NCBI GenBank assembly: GCA_038503035.1
Contig: JAVSML010001081.1
Location: 264,000 to 327,999 of the forward strand
Direction of reading: 5' to 3'
Length of the DNA stretch: 64,000 nucleotides
Origin: Crocodylus rhombifer
Taxonomy: Eukaryota; Chordata; Crocodylia; Crocodylidae
Below the pieces are notes generated by a model that did not search any database, was not told the origin of the DNA, and was given only the letters and a program-made list of their open reading frames with translations. Shown one piece after another: positions 1 to 12,289 of the stretch. Position numbers and translations under genes: made by a program. Numbering within the stretch: the first letter of the stretch is position 1; every line of letters starts with the position of its first letter.

Positions 1-754
1 CTCCTTTGCTTGCTCTAGTGCAGCCACCTCAGCAGCTTCCTGAACATCCCATAATGGAGGACAGAAGGGGCTTTTCCCTTTCATTTCCACTCCTTCCTTG
101 ATTCAGAGCTTAGGTCATCTTTCTTCTTTACCTCAGTTTTAAGTTTCATCAGCTCTGGCAAAACTTATATATGGAAGCCCAGAGCAGCAGCTATATCATG
201 CTTTGTGGCTGTTCATATTCTCTATGGGAGGGCTTTATTCCAACTTCAGTCCATGCTCTGCTCATATTTCATTCATATATCAGGTGAAGAATAATCACCC
301 TCTGACCTTATTGTCCCATCTGTAGGGCCAACATATTGCTGCTGCTGTCATCTGCAATATCCTGCTCATCTGGAAACCAGGAAGTCATATTCCATGGCTT
401 GAAAACTTTCTGAGAAACAAGGTAGTTTTATTTGCTAGACGTATTTCAGTTTCAGGGCACCTATCACAGCTTTTCAATGCAAGGAAGGAAATGCTAATGG
501 AAACCTAAAAACAGAGATTTATAAATAAGTCAGTTACGTGCCAATTACAAATGTGCTGTAAAAACGATTTACTTGCAAAGGAAACTAGTGCCATAATCTT
601 GGAAAGCCTCTTGGAAAGCATGAACTATGCCCCACCCCGCTTCTTCTGGAATGGACAATGGAGAGGAACATCACCCACTGACTGACACAGGTCAAACTAT
701 CTCACTTAGAAAGTCATTCTCTGAACCAGCATGAAAGCCACAGAGAGTCATAAG
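1..754. other. No gene recognised
   Basis: Moderate-GC unique-looking DNA. No long frame, splice-bounded exon or repeat could be identified. Confidence 0.5.
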
Positions 755-1587
755 AGCTAAGTACAGACATTCAGGGCCTTAGGAGGAGGTTAAATCTATT
801 CGAAATGGCAGCCCAATATCAGGTGAGTCAGGATGGGGGGGATGGCCAGAAGGCTGTGGGTCCAGCAGGCTGGAGGCGATCAGGGCTCTGCTGGGGGATG
901 GTGCAGCAGGACTTGTGGTGGGGGGGTCGTGACCTGTGAGGAAGGGTGTGGGGAGGCAGGTGTGACCCATGGGTGGGGTGGGGGGGGCAGGTGCAACCCA
1001 TGAAGTGGGGGGCAGGCATGACCTGTGGGTGGAGTGGGGTGGGGTGGGGTGGGGTGGGATGGGCCCCCCAGTGAACCACCTACACCCCCATCCCTCCTGC
1101 CTCTCCCCCCCACTGGGACTTACTTGCTTGGTTCAGGCAGTGGTGAACACTGACAAAAGCAGCTGCACCCCAAGCAGCTTGTGGGATGGAGGTTGAGAGG
1201 GCTGGCTGGGAGGAGGGTGGGAGGGCAAAAAATAAATTAATGTTGGGGAACGGGGGAGTGAAAAGAGCAGCCCCCAGGCTGGGGCCAGTGGCTGGGTTTT
1301 CCCAACTCTGGGGCTATGCAGGGGAAGTGGACAGAAATTCCATGCACCAGTATGACCTAAATCGAGTAAGTTTGATACTACATAGATCCAGGTTAATTTT
1401 AAACTGGGCTCTGCAATTTTTAGGCCAGTTTGCTTGCATGGAGCTTCTGTACAGTTACAGGTTTAGACTGATTGCTGATCACTGAAACCAGGTCTGTAAG
1501 TGTAAGGTTGGCACTGGGATGAGCTAAGTTTAAATCGGGCAGGCATTTTAAACCTGATTTAACCTCCCTGAATGTCTGTACTTAGCC
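755..1587. mobile_element. MITE-like DNA element with long terminal inverted repeats
   Basis: The left end AGCTAAGTACAGACATTCAG is mirrored at the right end (minus strand GGCTAAGTACAGACATTCAG at 1587-1568), and AGGTTAAATC recurs inside both ends after a 10-bp insertion on the left. About 30 bp of terminal repeat is shared. The interior is a GC-rich filler with GGGGT runs. No transposase frame and no clear target duplication were found, so the superfamily is open. Confidence 0.6.
1018..1062. repeat. Degenerate GGGGT simple repeat
   Basis: Consecutive GGGGTG units in the interior of the MITE-like element. They create the His/Pro-rich chance frames on the opposite strand. Confidence 0.8.
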
Positions 1588-2387
1588 TATGTGCCCACTC
1601 TGTTAATCAGGGGAGCCTTCTTCTACCACTCCACTCCAGAAAAATGAAAATTACCACTTAACAGGCTGTAGAAGCAGTTTTGTAGCCTCCTGAAATATCT
1701 GCCACAAGTTAAAACAGCAAGGAGCTGAGCTGCAGCACAGTTCCAGTCAATGCCTGGCTCCATGAGTGGGGCATCCCCATGCTAGTAGTAGTCCCCAGTA
1801 CCATCCAGCCTGATCTTCATAATATAGAAAGTTGCCTTTTATGTGGCTTTAATAAATGATTAAATACAAGCTAATGGAAACTTATTAGTCATTGCTGTGG
1901 CATTTTTATTTGAAGCAAGCAAATGCAGTAGCAAGGGGAACTTAAGAAAATTAATGTGGAAAACCACTCAGAATAGAAAGGTGCCACCACAGCCCACCTA
2001 CACATCCTGTCTTGCGAGTAGTGCCAGCCATGCCATGTCAAACACTCCCTTCCAGGATTAGTTTTTGCTACTAAATATTTCTGCATTTTAACATGAGTGA
2101 GAAGAAACCAAATTTGCCAGGATGGGGCTGAACATAACTTTATGGTTTGTGAAGAGAGAGAAAATTCACCCTCTTGGCAACAGGAATATTTTTCAAGTTT
2201 AGTGAGGGCACCATGCTGAACACCACTGAGATTGACTCTGGAGTTTAGTTGTAGCATTGTGCTGATCTAGGTCTGGCAATTAGCTGACGTGATCCTGATG
2301 GGCATTGGTCCTTATAGGTAGGCTGTGGTTAGCTTTGTGTCAGCTCACCTGATTGTTCACAATGGGGGTCCAACACAAGGTCCTTTC

Positions 2388-3481
2388 CAGGGATCCTGGC
2401 TTTCTCTGTTTAAAAATCAAAAATTCTTTGATAAAATTCCAAAATTCTGATTTAAAAATTCAAAATCTGCATTTTTCTGCACTTAAAATGAAACACCACT
2501 ATACATATAGGTATCAGTTGAACACAATGTTTTATTGATATATTTACAATTTTACAGCAATTTGGGACTGCAGCCTGGCTGGACAGGCACCAGGCTACCT
2601 CCACGGCTCAGCGGGCAGGACCTGGTGTAGGAGGGCAGAGCAGGCTGGCAAGCCTTATTGCTGCAGCTGCCATTACCAGGAGCCCCATGCCAGTTGTGCC
2701 ACCAGGGAGTAACACTGCTCGGCCAACAGTGCAAGAAGTAATGGCCTGGGAAGGGGGGTGAGGGGGAGGGGAGAGAGCCACTCTTCCCTCACTTCCTCCT
2801 GCCTCCAGCCACTCACATACTGGGCTGTGACTCTACTTCAGAGGGGAGGTGGGGTGGGGGCAGTGTGGGCAGCCTTAGGGGACTGGTGGTGGCAGCAGGG
2901 CCATGCAGGGACATATGCCCCACCATGGCCTCCCAATACATTGCCTATGCACCTGACCCCTCCTCAGGAGTGTGCACAGTGGCAGGGAGCTGGCCTCCCC
3001 ACCAACCCTCCCCACCCTGCTGCAGACGAGCCACACATGGCTCCATCCGACTCCCCAGCCGGGCCCTGTGTCTGCACTCCTGCCCCAGCCCCATGCACTG
3101 CCTCAGCTGGGCAGCACCCTGCCCCACTCTCTCCCTCACCATGGGGGCTTAGTGCAAGCTGCTGCCTCAGTCTTCCCCCACTGCCCCTCCACACGTCTCC
3201 TATAGCCCGCCCACACAGACTTACCTGCAGGCAGCTGGGGGAGCTTCTCTCCACCACACTGCTTGGGGCTGTGTTGCTGGCCACATGCATGTGTGCACAC
3301 ACACACGTGCATGTGGCACCCCCTGCATCTGATCAGCTTCCTTTTGCTCCCCCTGGCCCCAAAGGGAATTCTACCAGCCTGCATGGGGGAACTACATGGT
3401 TTCCTGTGTTTTTCTCCTTTTAAGGAAAAAAATAATGTTTTTCCACATCTTCCTGGAACAAACGGAAAACTTGGATCCCTA
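2388..3481. mobile_element. hAT-type non-autonomous element, 1.1 kb
   Basis: The left end is CAGGGATCCTGGCTTTCTC; the right end on the minus strand is TAGGGATCCAAGTTTTCC. The flanks GTCCTTTC (2380-2387) and GTCATTAC (3482-3489) match at 6 of 8 positions, as expected for a decayed 8-bp hAT target duplication. The interior is GC-rich and has no transposase. The 221-codon frame in it is chance. Confidence 0.65.
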
Positions 3482-3609
3482 GTCATTACCACACAGAGCA
3501 GATCAGACCCAGGGTATTCCCTCCCTGACTTCTGCTCCCCTATTTTACTGTATACTGCTTTATTGCTTGATAGCCAATCAATAAGGAGAGCATTAGGTCT
3601 GGGAGGGAA

Positions 3610-3695
3610 CTAAGCAAAGGGAAAACCAGAGGATCTGGTTTGGTTTCCCACACTAAGCAAAGGGAAAACCAGAGGATCTGGTTTGGTTTCCCGCA
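3610..3695. repeat. Two-copy 43-bp tandem duplication
   Basis: The unit starts CTAAGCAAAGGGAAAACC and is repeated head to tail at 3610-3652 and 3653-3695, with a difference only near the junction (cccaca versus cccgca). The near identity suggests a recent event. Confidence 0.9.
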
Positions 3696-4329
3696 CTACA
3701 TTGCTGACCACATCTGCCCCTGCTGTGCAAGCTGGCTGGTGAGTAGGGGGCTGTAGCTGCACAGACCCCCCCATATGCTGAGCTGGATGTGCCATGAGGG
3801 CAGGATGCTGATCCTTGCTGGGCTGTAGTTTACAGTTCTCCCCACTGTGCTGTAGCCCCTGCTGGGCTCTCAATGACAGACCTCCCCCAAGCACTGACAG
3901 CTGATAGACCTTCCCTCCTCTGCAGACACCCATTAAGTGGCTGTCTGGTTTCCCCTCTCCTGTTGCTGCCTTTCCCACTCTCCTCCCAGACTTACTGCTC
4001 CTGTTGTAAGCATGCAGGGAGGGGTGGCATCTATTCCCTAGAAAACTCTGGGGGTGCAGAATGCTCCCACCACAGGTAAAAATCCAGCCCCTTCACCCCC
4101 ACCCCCCATTGGTGTCCAGAGCACAAGAAGTTCCCTCCAGCATGACCTCCCTTCCCTATTGCAGGGTTTTCTACTCTCTAGGAACAGAAATGAAGGTATA
4201 CATTTAAATTACAAAGGCAGAGGGAAAAGGGAAGAAGTTTAATAGTATTAGTGATGCACTTTTTTTTCCTGACAACATTATTTTTTTAAATGGTTAGTTG
4301 CTGCTCAGGAGTCTGAAACCCTAGGTCGT

Positions 4330-4610
4330 TTTCTGCAGAGCTGCCGCTTAGCCAGTCCGTCCCCGTTCTGTATCGGTACATCCGGGGTTGTTTTGTCCTC
4401 AGTTTAGGACTTTGCACTTCTCCTTATTGAATCTCATAAGATTTTTTTTTACCTAATCCTTGAATTTATCTAGGTCACTGAATCCTAGCCCTACCCTTCA
4501 GTGTATCTCCTACTGCCCCCAGTTTGGTGTCATCTGCAAACTTGCTGAGGGTGCAATCCATCCCATTCTCCAGGTTGCTGATGAAGACACCAAACAATAA
4601 TACATATAGT
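4330..4610 (-). mobile_element. CR1 LINE fragment
   Basis: The minus strand carries CR1 ORF2 3' coding sequence; on the plus strand it is recognisable by phrases such as tttggtgtcatctgcaaact. It is truncated on both sides, has stops in all frames and lacks the 3' tail. Confidence 0.75.
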
Positions 4611-5289
4611 TTATCACCTGACTATGCAGCTTGCCCTTATGGAACTCACTACCCATCAGCCTAGTATCTACACTAATACATCAAGCATGTTCATTCAGAT
4701 AACACTGTTTGATGCTAATAAGCCAGGTTTTACTTTGATGCTAAGGCTAGCACTGTTACAGAAACATACCTTATCATTTGGCAAGCTGTGGCTGAAAAAG
4801 CAGAAGGACAGGTAACATTTCCAGAACAAAAAAGGAGTTTTTTAAAATATCTAGCAGGACAGCTTTTGACTCTGTATTCTCCTAGTTCATGACATGCCAT
4901 AAAAACTCAATAACTCATCTTGCTCTGAGTTGCAGTTACTCTAACAGAAAAGTGAATGAATAAATTGGAGAGAGAGAATGTTATCTTCCATTTCCTGAAG
5001 CACACAAACCACTGTAACAGGGGACACACGTAGAAGATAAACAGTCAAACTGAGAAGTAATAACAATAAGCCACCAATACACATTTCAGATTTTTGCTAC
5101 AAACAACAGGTGCCAGATGTGTTCACACAAATCTAAGGGACAGGAAACAGCAAATAAGCATTTGCTGCCAGGTCCATGACATAGGGCAGAGTGTGACCAA
5201 GCACAAATTATGATGAGGCTGTGCATCACTTGGGGCACCTGTGTTGGATAAAGTAACCCAAAAGTATACTGTTGTGGGGATAGAGAAAG

Positions 5290-5335
5290 AGTGTGTGTGT
5301 GTATTAATGTATACACTCACACACACACACACACA
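5290..5335. repeat. Palindromic GT/CA microsatellite
   Basis: (GT)n, a short ATTAATGTATAC spacer, then (AC)n. The two halves are reverse complements and could form a hairpin. Confidence 0.85.
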
Positions 5336-5404
5336 TTCCTGTTTCACCACTGTGAGTTGAGTTTTTCTTTACCAAGTTTTTGGCCCACAGTCCAGGGCAA
5401 AGCA

Positions 5405-5535
5405 GCCTGTGCAGGAAAAAGCAGCAGGGGTCAGATTCTGATCTACTAAGGTACCTTCTGACCCTAAAAATCTGTGAAATCTATTAAATCTCTGTCATGA
5501 GACACATTTGATTAACCAGGATACCAGATAACAGA
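5405..5535 (+). repeat. Inverted copy of the repeat/CR1 junction at 6 kb
   Basis: Its reverse complement matches 5963-6100, including both the CR1 3' end (ttttagggtcagaaggtacc) and the neighbouring non-CR1 sequence ctcatgacagag. It therefore copies an existing insertion junction in inverted orientation. Confidence 0.7.
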
Positions 5536-5949
5536 GCTTTTACTATATATTAGTTAGTGAGAGGGAGAGAGGTCTTTAATTTCTAATGAGAAAAAGATCT
5601 CCCTAATTTCAAATTAAAACCAGAGAAGGAAAATAAAAGTGCATCTGAATTTATGATAGCATGAGAGAGAAACATACAGCTAGATGGGACCTCCTGGGTC
5701 ATCCAGTCCAGTTTCCCTGTTACTGTAGGCAACAACAATGCATAAGGCCTTTTATAAGCCAATAGCACCCCCAGGGAAAGGGACAGATGCCTCTATACTG
5801 GCACTTTTATGCTTAGACTAGACAAAACTAGAGAAAATGACCCATAGGAAATAATCTTCAGCATGAAGATGGTCTGGATGAGCCCAAGTTCTTTTCCATC
5901 CCCTAACACTAAACTTTAAAAAGAGTAAATTTATGTGAAGTATCTTATC

Positions 5950-6560
5950 ACCACTGGTCAGGTATCCAGGTTGTATCTGTATTAATCTAGAGGCAAAAGG
6001 AATCAAACCTCATGACAGAGATTTAACAGATTTCACAGATTTTTAGGGTCAGAAGGTACCTTAGTAGATCAGAATCTGACCCCTGCCCTGGGCAGGAAAG
6101 AGCAATGGGGACAGATGACACAGCCTGGTGCTTGTCCAGTCTCCTCTTAAACACCCCCAAGGTACGGGAGAGCACCACCTCCCCTGGAAACCCATTTTGG
6201 ATTTTAGTCATCCTTACCATAAAGAAGTTCTTCCTGATGTCTAATCTAAATCTGCTGTCCCTCAGTTTGTGGCCATTGTTCCTAGTTACCCCAAGAGGCG
6301 CTCTGGTAAACAGAGTATCTCCTAGTCCTTGCTGCCCCCTCCCCTGATGAATTTATAGATGGCCACAAGATCACCTCTCAGCCTTCTCTTGCAGAGGCTG
6401 AAGAGGTCCAGGGTCCACAAGATGATACCTTTTATTAGACCAACTAGATATTTGCAAAATAAATTCTTTATTTGCAAGCTTTTGGGCACAGGTATCCTCC
6501 ATCAGGCATAGGAGATTGCAAAGATTGCAAAAGTCCTCCTAGATAGAAATGAAAATTCAT
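5950..6560. mobile_element. Unclassified palindromic repeat split by a CR1
   Basis: The parts 5950-6022 and 6420-6560 correspond to one repeat whose intact relative lies at 6946-7349 (ggtatccag, aggcaaaaggaatcaaa, cttttattagaccaactaga, catcaggcatagga). The CR1 at 6023-6419 interrupts it. The family is common in crocodilian and turtle DNA, but I cannot assign it to a superfamily. Confidence 0.65.
6023..6419 (-). mobile_element. CR1 LINE 3' end
   Basis: 5'-truncated CR1 with its 3' end toward low coordinates. The minus strand encodes the end of ORF2 and the 3'UTR. AGAT is present at both edges (6019-6022 and 6420-6423), a possible short target duplication. It sits inside the palindromic repeat. 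Confidence 0.85.
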
Positions 6561-6945
6561 ATTTCACAGAAGAGCTGCAGGTGTGGTCAAGTCTTCTGTT
6601 TGGAACAGTTCCTTTTGTGCAAATTAGGTTCAGGGAAAAGTTGGAAAAGTCTTTTTACCTTGAAGATGGCTGGTGGTGAGCAGGATGCCAAGTCATATTT
6701 CTTTCTATTTATGATGGTTCATATTTCACAGAAGAGTGGAAAAATGGAATGCCCTCCTGGGCAGGAATCTCTTTTGTGGAGAAGTATCTCTTTGCTCTGT
6801 TGGACTGCACATTAGCTAGGACTGCACATTAGTTTGAACAAAGGCAGAAGTAGGGTCTCAGGTTTTAAGTGGTAACTTTTACTTCCTTCTTGTAAAATTG
6901 TAAAGTTTTCATTTAAAAAAGCAGCTAAAATTCAATATCTTCCAT

Positions 6946-7349
6946 GTGTCAGGTATCCAGATTAGACCAATATGGGTACAGAGGCAAAAGGAATCAAAAC
7001 TCATGGCAGAAGTGATATCTTTTATTAGACCAACTAGATAGTTGCAAGCTTTCAGACACAGGCACCCTTCATCAGGCATAGGAGCCTAATCTGCTCTGAA
7101 CTGAACTGTTCCAAACAGGAGACTTAACCACACCTACAGCTCTCCTGTGAAATACAAATTTTCATTTCTACCTAGGAGAACTTTTACAATCTTCTATGCC
7201 TGATGAAGGGTGCCTGTGCCCAAAAGTTTACAAATATATATATATATTTGCAAATATCTAGTTGGTCTAATAAAAGATATCACCTCTTTCATGAGTTTTG
7301 ATTCCTCTTGCCTCTAGATTAATACAGCTACAATCTGGATGCCTGACAC
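6946..7349. mobile_element. Palindromic interspersed repeat, 0.4 kb
   Basis: The ends GTGTCAGGTATCCAG and CTGGATGCCTGACAC are inverted repeats. Inside, gatatcttttattagaccaac is mirrored by ttggtctaataaaagatatc, and the cttcatcaggcatagg motif is mirrored as cctgatgaagg. The whole element folds back on itself. No coding frame. Confidence 0.75.
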
Positions 7350-9815
7350 ACATAAGATTTTTTTAAATGACATTTTCATAATTTCCCAAGGAGGAAGCAA
7401 CTTGGACTACCTGAAATCTTTGAGATAAACCAAAGACTGCCACATCAAAACACCTGTAAGAGTATGGCTGGATGATATGCCAGATGGTATTTCTCAGAGA
7501 CCAAACCCCATGGGATAAATTCAGTGCTCCATACTGTACCTTAGATTTTAAAAAAATGGAGAATAGAAATATAGCTATCTTTATGAATGATGTAGAATCT
7601 ACTACATGGGATCTTTTAGTGCTCTCTTTTATAAGGCTGGCATGGAATCTCTGCCTAGCCACATTAATGAAGCCTGTTTCTCGCCTTCAGAGCTAAGTAC
7701 TCCACATAAGCAATAATGTTTATTGCAGTGAAGGAGAAATGTAACTGTAATATGGTGTGGCCTCTATTAACCACTTCCCTGCTTTCTGTAGGTAGCTGCT
7801 AATCCTCCACCATCCTGTTTTCCTAGTGGTTTCTGTGCCTTGACAAGAAAACAAGATAACAAGATTGAGTCTTCAGAGGGTAATGTATTATCTTTCAAAT
7901 CTCTAGCAGAAAAACCTTGAAGCACTAAAGTTAGGTTAGGGCAAGATTAAATTGAGCATACCAAACTGGTTATGCAGTCTGCTAAGGAATGGGTCCATTC
8001 TCTCTCTCTTGCTCCAAGCTCTGCCACATGTAGCACCAAACTGGCAGCAGAGGGAGAGGCAGGTGGCCAGGTGCTCAGTAACTTGCATAATACAAGACAG
8101 TTGGCTAACAAGACTTGTTTCAGCTGCCCTATTTTTCCCCCTTTAGTTTTCCAGACTGGCATCGCCCCTGTCTCTCCTTTCCACAAAAGCAGGTTATCTG
8201 TTTAGGCCCAAAGCCTACTACATCTCATGCATTTCTGCAGAGCTCCTTTAAACTCATGGAAGGCTGAGCAAAATGCGTCTAGCAGTTTACATGAATGACA
8301 GGATTAGGACCCTGTGTTGTAAACTCTTCAAGGTAGAGACCCTTCTAACTAGCATCCAAGAAAGTGCTTTGCCTGGTCTATAAAAAATTACATGTTGCTA
8401 TCTTCTGTTATATTCGCTCCTGCTCTTTCTCTCCTTGCCTCTCCTAGGCCCTTCAAGGATTCTCTCAGATTTGAAATGATCCAGAAAACAAGACCCCTGC
8501 ATCCTCAAACCTACAGGGCAACAGCAGTGGCATGGCTAGTTAGTAGCTGTGACAGTGGGTTTGCAGGGGTGGGGGGAGGAGTTGTGACTCTCCCTTCCCC
8601 TTTCCCCCAAATCAGTACCCATGGCTGCTGCCCCAATTGCCCCCCTACCACCCAGTTACACTACCGCTCAAGCTTTTCCCATTTCTGATGGATGTGCTCA
8701 CTCATCTGCTGACAGAGAAGTCTTCAACATTTGCAACACAACTACAGCTTTGCATTTCAGAAAAGTCAATGCCTTGCTCAACAAGGAGTGAGGCATTCCA
8801 TAGCTCAGCCTAAGAATCTGAAGATCTAGTTATTGGCTCCCTTGACAACTGCCTCAAACCCTACACTGCCAAAGAGCTTAGATAAGAAAGTTGATTGCTG
8901 CAGTACCAACTAAGAGGTGAGAGAGAACTTGGTGGATATGCCTAGACAACAGCACCACCTTCTGTCTCTGATCAAGTAGCCAGATCAGTTATGGCAAAGC
9001 TTCAACTAGTCTATTAATGGAAGAAATGAGGGCAGGAGACAATTCAAGAGAAGAATGCATAGGCCAGGGACAGAAATCAGATCACACCAATACCAAAGGA
9101 GCTCTTGTTACTACTAGATTTGACACAGAGGACTTCTATGCACTCTGCTGGGGTATGAATGGCTACACTGGGACATTCTGGGGAAGGAAGAAAGGCCGTT
9201 TAAGAGAGGAAAAGAAACTGCTAAATAATAAAGGGGAAAAATTATCTCTCTGCAACAGCTGGCATTGCAGATGTTGGGTGGGGGTGGTCATGGTTTCTGG
9301 GCATCACAGCCACAACTGCCTCATGTCATTTTGCAAAGCTCCCCATGCTGGTGGATCAGGGATAGAGAAATAGGTCAATCCAACCACCCTGCTGAGACGA
9401 GAATTAGAGCAAACCCAGAAAGCAGCCTTACCAGATTAATCTAAAGATACTTGATCTAGTCAGTCTCATCATCAGCGGGTTTCAGGGTGGTCTGCTGAAC
9501 AATCAAATGCATCCTGAACAAAATCCCATGTTCAGTCGAAAAAAGCAGAGCAATGAAAATCAGGGTATCCATGACAGACTCACCCATGGCATCATGGGGC
9601 ATTTGCACTAATGATACTATTGTAGAGCTGCTCAATTGATGGGGATTCACTCAGAAAAGTGCAACAACACAATTCAGTTCCGGAAAGATGATCCAGCGAG
9701 CAGTGAGGAAGAAGGAGATTTAAAACTTGCTAACCAACTTGGAACTAGATGACTCTTTGAATCCTGAGTTTTCTTTCCCACAACACACTAAGTACAACAG
9801 TATGGATGGAGTCAG
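7350..9815. other. No gene recognised
   Basis: Mostly unique-looking DNA with no convincing coding potential. Frames of 60-120 codons show no family features. Confidence 0.5.
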
Positions 9816-11051
9816 AGGGCGAGTCTAGATGAGCATACACGTGGTTTGCAGCACCACAAAACACAGCACTGCAAACTGCACATGCACCACAAATTCATGT
9901 GATCACTACACTGCTGATTTGCAACATAGCAGTGTTTTTTTGGCACCGGGATCTTCCATTGTAAAAAAAAACTGCACCAAAAACAAGCGGTGTGGTATAC
10001 ATGGAAGCAGCGTGCACCACCCAAAACCAGAGCCTGATTGGCCACAGACACACTGCAGCTGCTGGCCAGGTTCTGTGTGCCCAGACTGCTGCTGCTGCAG
10101 CTCTGGGAGGCCCCCAGGACCTCAGGTAAGACTGCTGGGGCCAGCACAACCCCATGTGCAGGGGTGTGCGCTGAGGCAAAAAGCAGTGGCACAAATTTGT
10201 GTTGCTGCTTTTTTTCCCTGCAGCAACCACATGCCCCTGCTCATAAGGATGTGGACAGCGGGTGCATCTGTGAGACACTACTATGTACAGTATTAGACTT
10301 ATTTAATGTGCACTAAAGCCTCATTGTCTACATGTATATAACCATTACTGTGCAGTATATTAGTCTAATGTGCCATTTTCTAGTATCCTTAGATACAGCT
10401 ACTAGAAAAACAGTTCATTAACTAATGCACTGTACTGCATGTATAGACACTGACCAGGAGGAACTTGCTCCTGGTCAACCTAGGCAGCAGGGGGCCACAG
10501 GGGGCGGGAAGGTCCTGGCTTAGCTGAATGTTACCAGGCAGCCACATGGAGATCAGGACCCATCCCAATCTCCACATAGCTGGGAGAGCTGTCCCAGCTG
10601 CCACCCAGGTCCCAATCTCCATGTGGCTGGGAGGAAGTTGTCTGGCAGCTGGGACAGCTTTCCCAACCCCATGGAGATTAGGATGGGTCCCAATCTCCAT
10701 GTGGCTGGCAGGTAGCTGTCTGCCCACCCAGGTCAGTGCCTCCCCACCCCAGCTTCACTTGGGGCCAGGCTGATCTCTCTCCTCCTCCCCCCACCCTCTG
10801 GAGTTCAGGCCTAAGCCCTGTGCCCCCTGCCAGCCCAGAGATGGCACCCTGGACAGCCTGGAGTGCCCGCTCCCTGGCTGCTGTAAGGGAAGCACAACAG
10901 GGCAGGAGCAGCCCTGGACTGGGCTGATTCTGCTGGGCTCTATTTGCTCCCAACAGGGGCACATGTGTATGTTTGTACTGGGGAGCATTTTAATGAGCCT
11001 GAATTTTCTGAACAGAAAGTTCAGGCATATTAATTGCACATGGAGACACAC
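9816..11051. mobile_element. MITE of the GGGYRYRTCTA family, with nested copies
   Basis: The left end GGGCGAGTCTAGATGAGC and the minus-strand right end GGGTGTGTCTCCATGTGC are related. AGA flanks both ends (a possible 3-bp target duplication). Near the right end is a hairpin (GCCTGAA ... TTCAGGC with TTCTG ... CAGAA inside), a trait shared with the 54.7 kb copy. A second copy of family sequence (gtctacatgta ... tactgtgcag) is nested near 10330. Boundaries are uncertain. Confidence 0.5.
10530..10720. repeat. Minisatellite-like block with direct and inverted units
   Basis: The motif CCCAATCTCCATGTGGCTGG recurs with variation at about 10564, 10611 and 10690, interleaved with inverted forms (agccacatggagatcagg near 10542). 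It lies in the interior of the MITE. Confidence 0.7.
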
Positions 11052-11810
11052 CCAGAGTGACTACCAAGCAGATGGAATTAAGGTCTTCCCATGTTAACCA
11101 CATAGAAAACAGGAAAAGGTCTGGTTCTCAACCTTTTTAGAAATAACACTATGAATTTCTCTTTGAAATCTCTGGGTTAATTTTGTGAATCATGTTTGTT
11201 CACCTAGCAGTACTCACACAGTGTAGCACCCATAAAATCACCTCAAGGCACTTCACAGTGAGCTAATTTCCTATGCATATCTGCCATCCTCTAGGTCCAA
11301 GTTGGTTAGCAAGTTTTAAACCCCTTCCTTCCTCACTGCCCACCTGATCAAAGGAACACTTTCCTTTGGAAACAAATTGTGATGTAACACTTCTGAATTA
11401 ATCTCCACCAGCTGAGCACCTCCGAAATGGTACCCTGGTTGAAAATAAGTGACCTAAAGAGAAGAGACCCTCTAAAATTAAGAGGATTTTAGAAAAGCCC
11501 ACAAACCAATCATCTCTATCCAGGCACATTTCCCCAGAGCATAGAAAAGGGTTGATTGTATACAAACTACCCATATCTCTCTGTCTGAACACTGGTATCA
11601 GCTCACCAAAGCTGAAAATCTCCAAGCCACTCCCTTTTCCCATCAAATTCACACAACTCTGATAAAATTTCTGAGCCTCTGCTCTGGTTTATTTCTCGTA
11701 AACAAAAGGTTTGGGGAATGGTGGGGAAAAAAAGAACAGCGCATTTTTTAAAAACTCTGTTTTGTGCTACATTGGATAAATAAGTAAGCTTTAAAAAACA
11801 TTAGATTAAT

Positions 11811-11864
11811 TTATTTATATATATATATATTTACATACACGCACACACACACACACACACACCC
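11811..11864. repeat. (TA)n-(CA)n microsatellite
   Basis: A TA-rich run followed by a CA run interrupted by a cg step. Confidence 0.9.
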
Positions 11865-11917
11865 AAATTAGAAATTCAAACTTGCAAGGGGCTATCCCTT
11901 CAACCCAATAAAGGGTA

Positions 11918-11923
11918 TTTATT
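11918..11923 (-). terminator. CLDND1: Candidate CLDND1 poly(A) signal
   Basis: This is the first AATAAA on the minus strand after the CLDND1 stop, and implies a 3'UTR of about 1.27 kb. If it is used, the hAT element at 12290-12746 is part of the 3'UTR. A non-canonical closer signal cannot be excluded. Confidence 0.35.
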
Positions 11924-12289
11924 GGGTTTCGCAGCAAGCAAAAGCACCACAAAGTTTTGTCTAAAAACTCTACAGCACAGTAAAGAGATCCTTTAGTGAG
12001 TTCTATACAAAACCAGCTTGGATACTGAAAGCAGTCTACCCTCAGTAGCTCTGTGTAGACCAATTTGGTATCTCTCCCAAATGCTGTAGCATGCAGTGCA
12101 GACACACCCAAAACAAACTGCTGCAGTTACACCAGTCTGGGTTGTAAGAGGCAAAGAAGGGAAACTAGCAAGAGCTGGAGACAAAGACTGAATTACAACA
12201 CTGATGTAACTACAACATCTCACTTCTGTACACCTCTCTTCAGTGCCCTTAGGGGGTCTCATTATATGTAGTGCTGATTCAGTATAATT

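Larger units (their letters stand above)
11052..12289. other. CLDND1: No gene recognised; may include CLDND1 3'UTR
   Basis: No coding signal. The stretch above 11918 may belong to the CLDND1 3'UTR. A TA/CA microsatellite lies at about 11811-11864. Confidence 0.4.

Noticed and set aside
2758..3423. 221-codon plus-strand Pro/His/Cys-rich frame
   Set aside because: It lies wholly in the GC-rich interior of a hAT-type element, with open frames on both strands.
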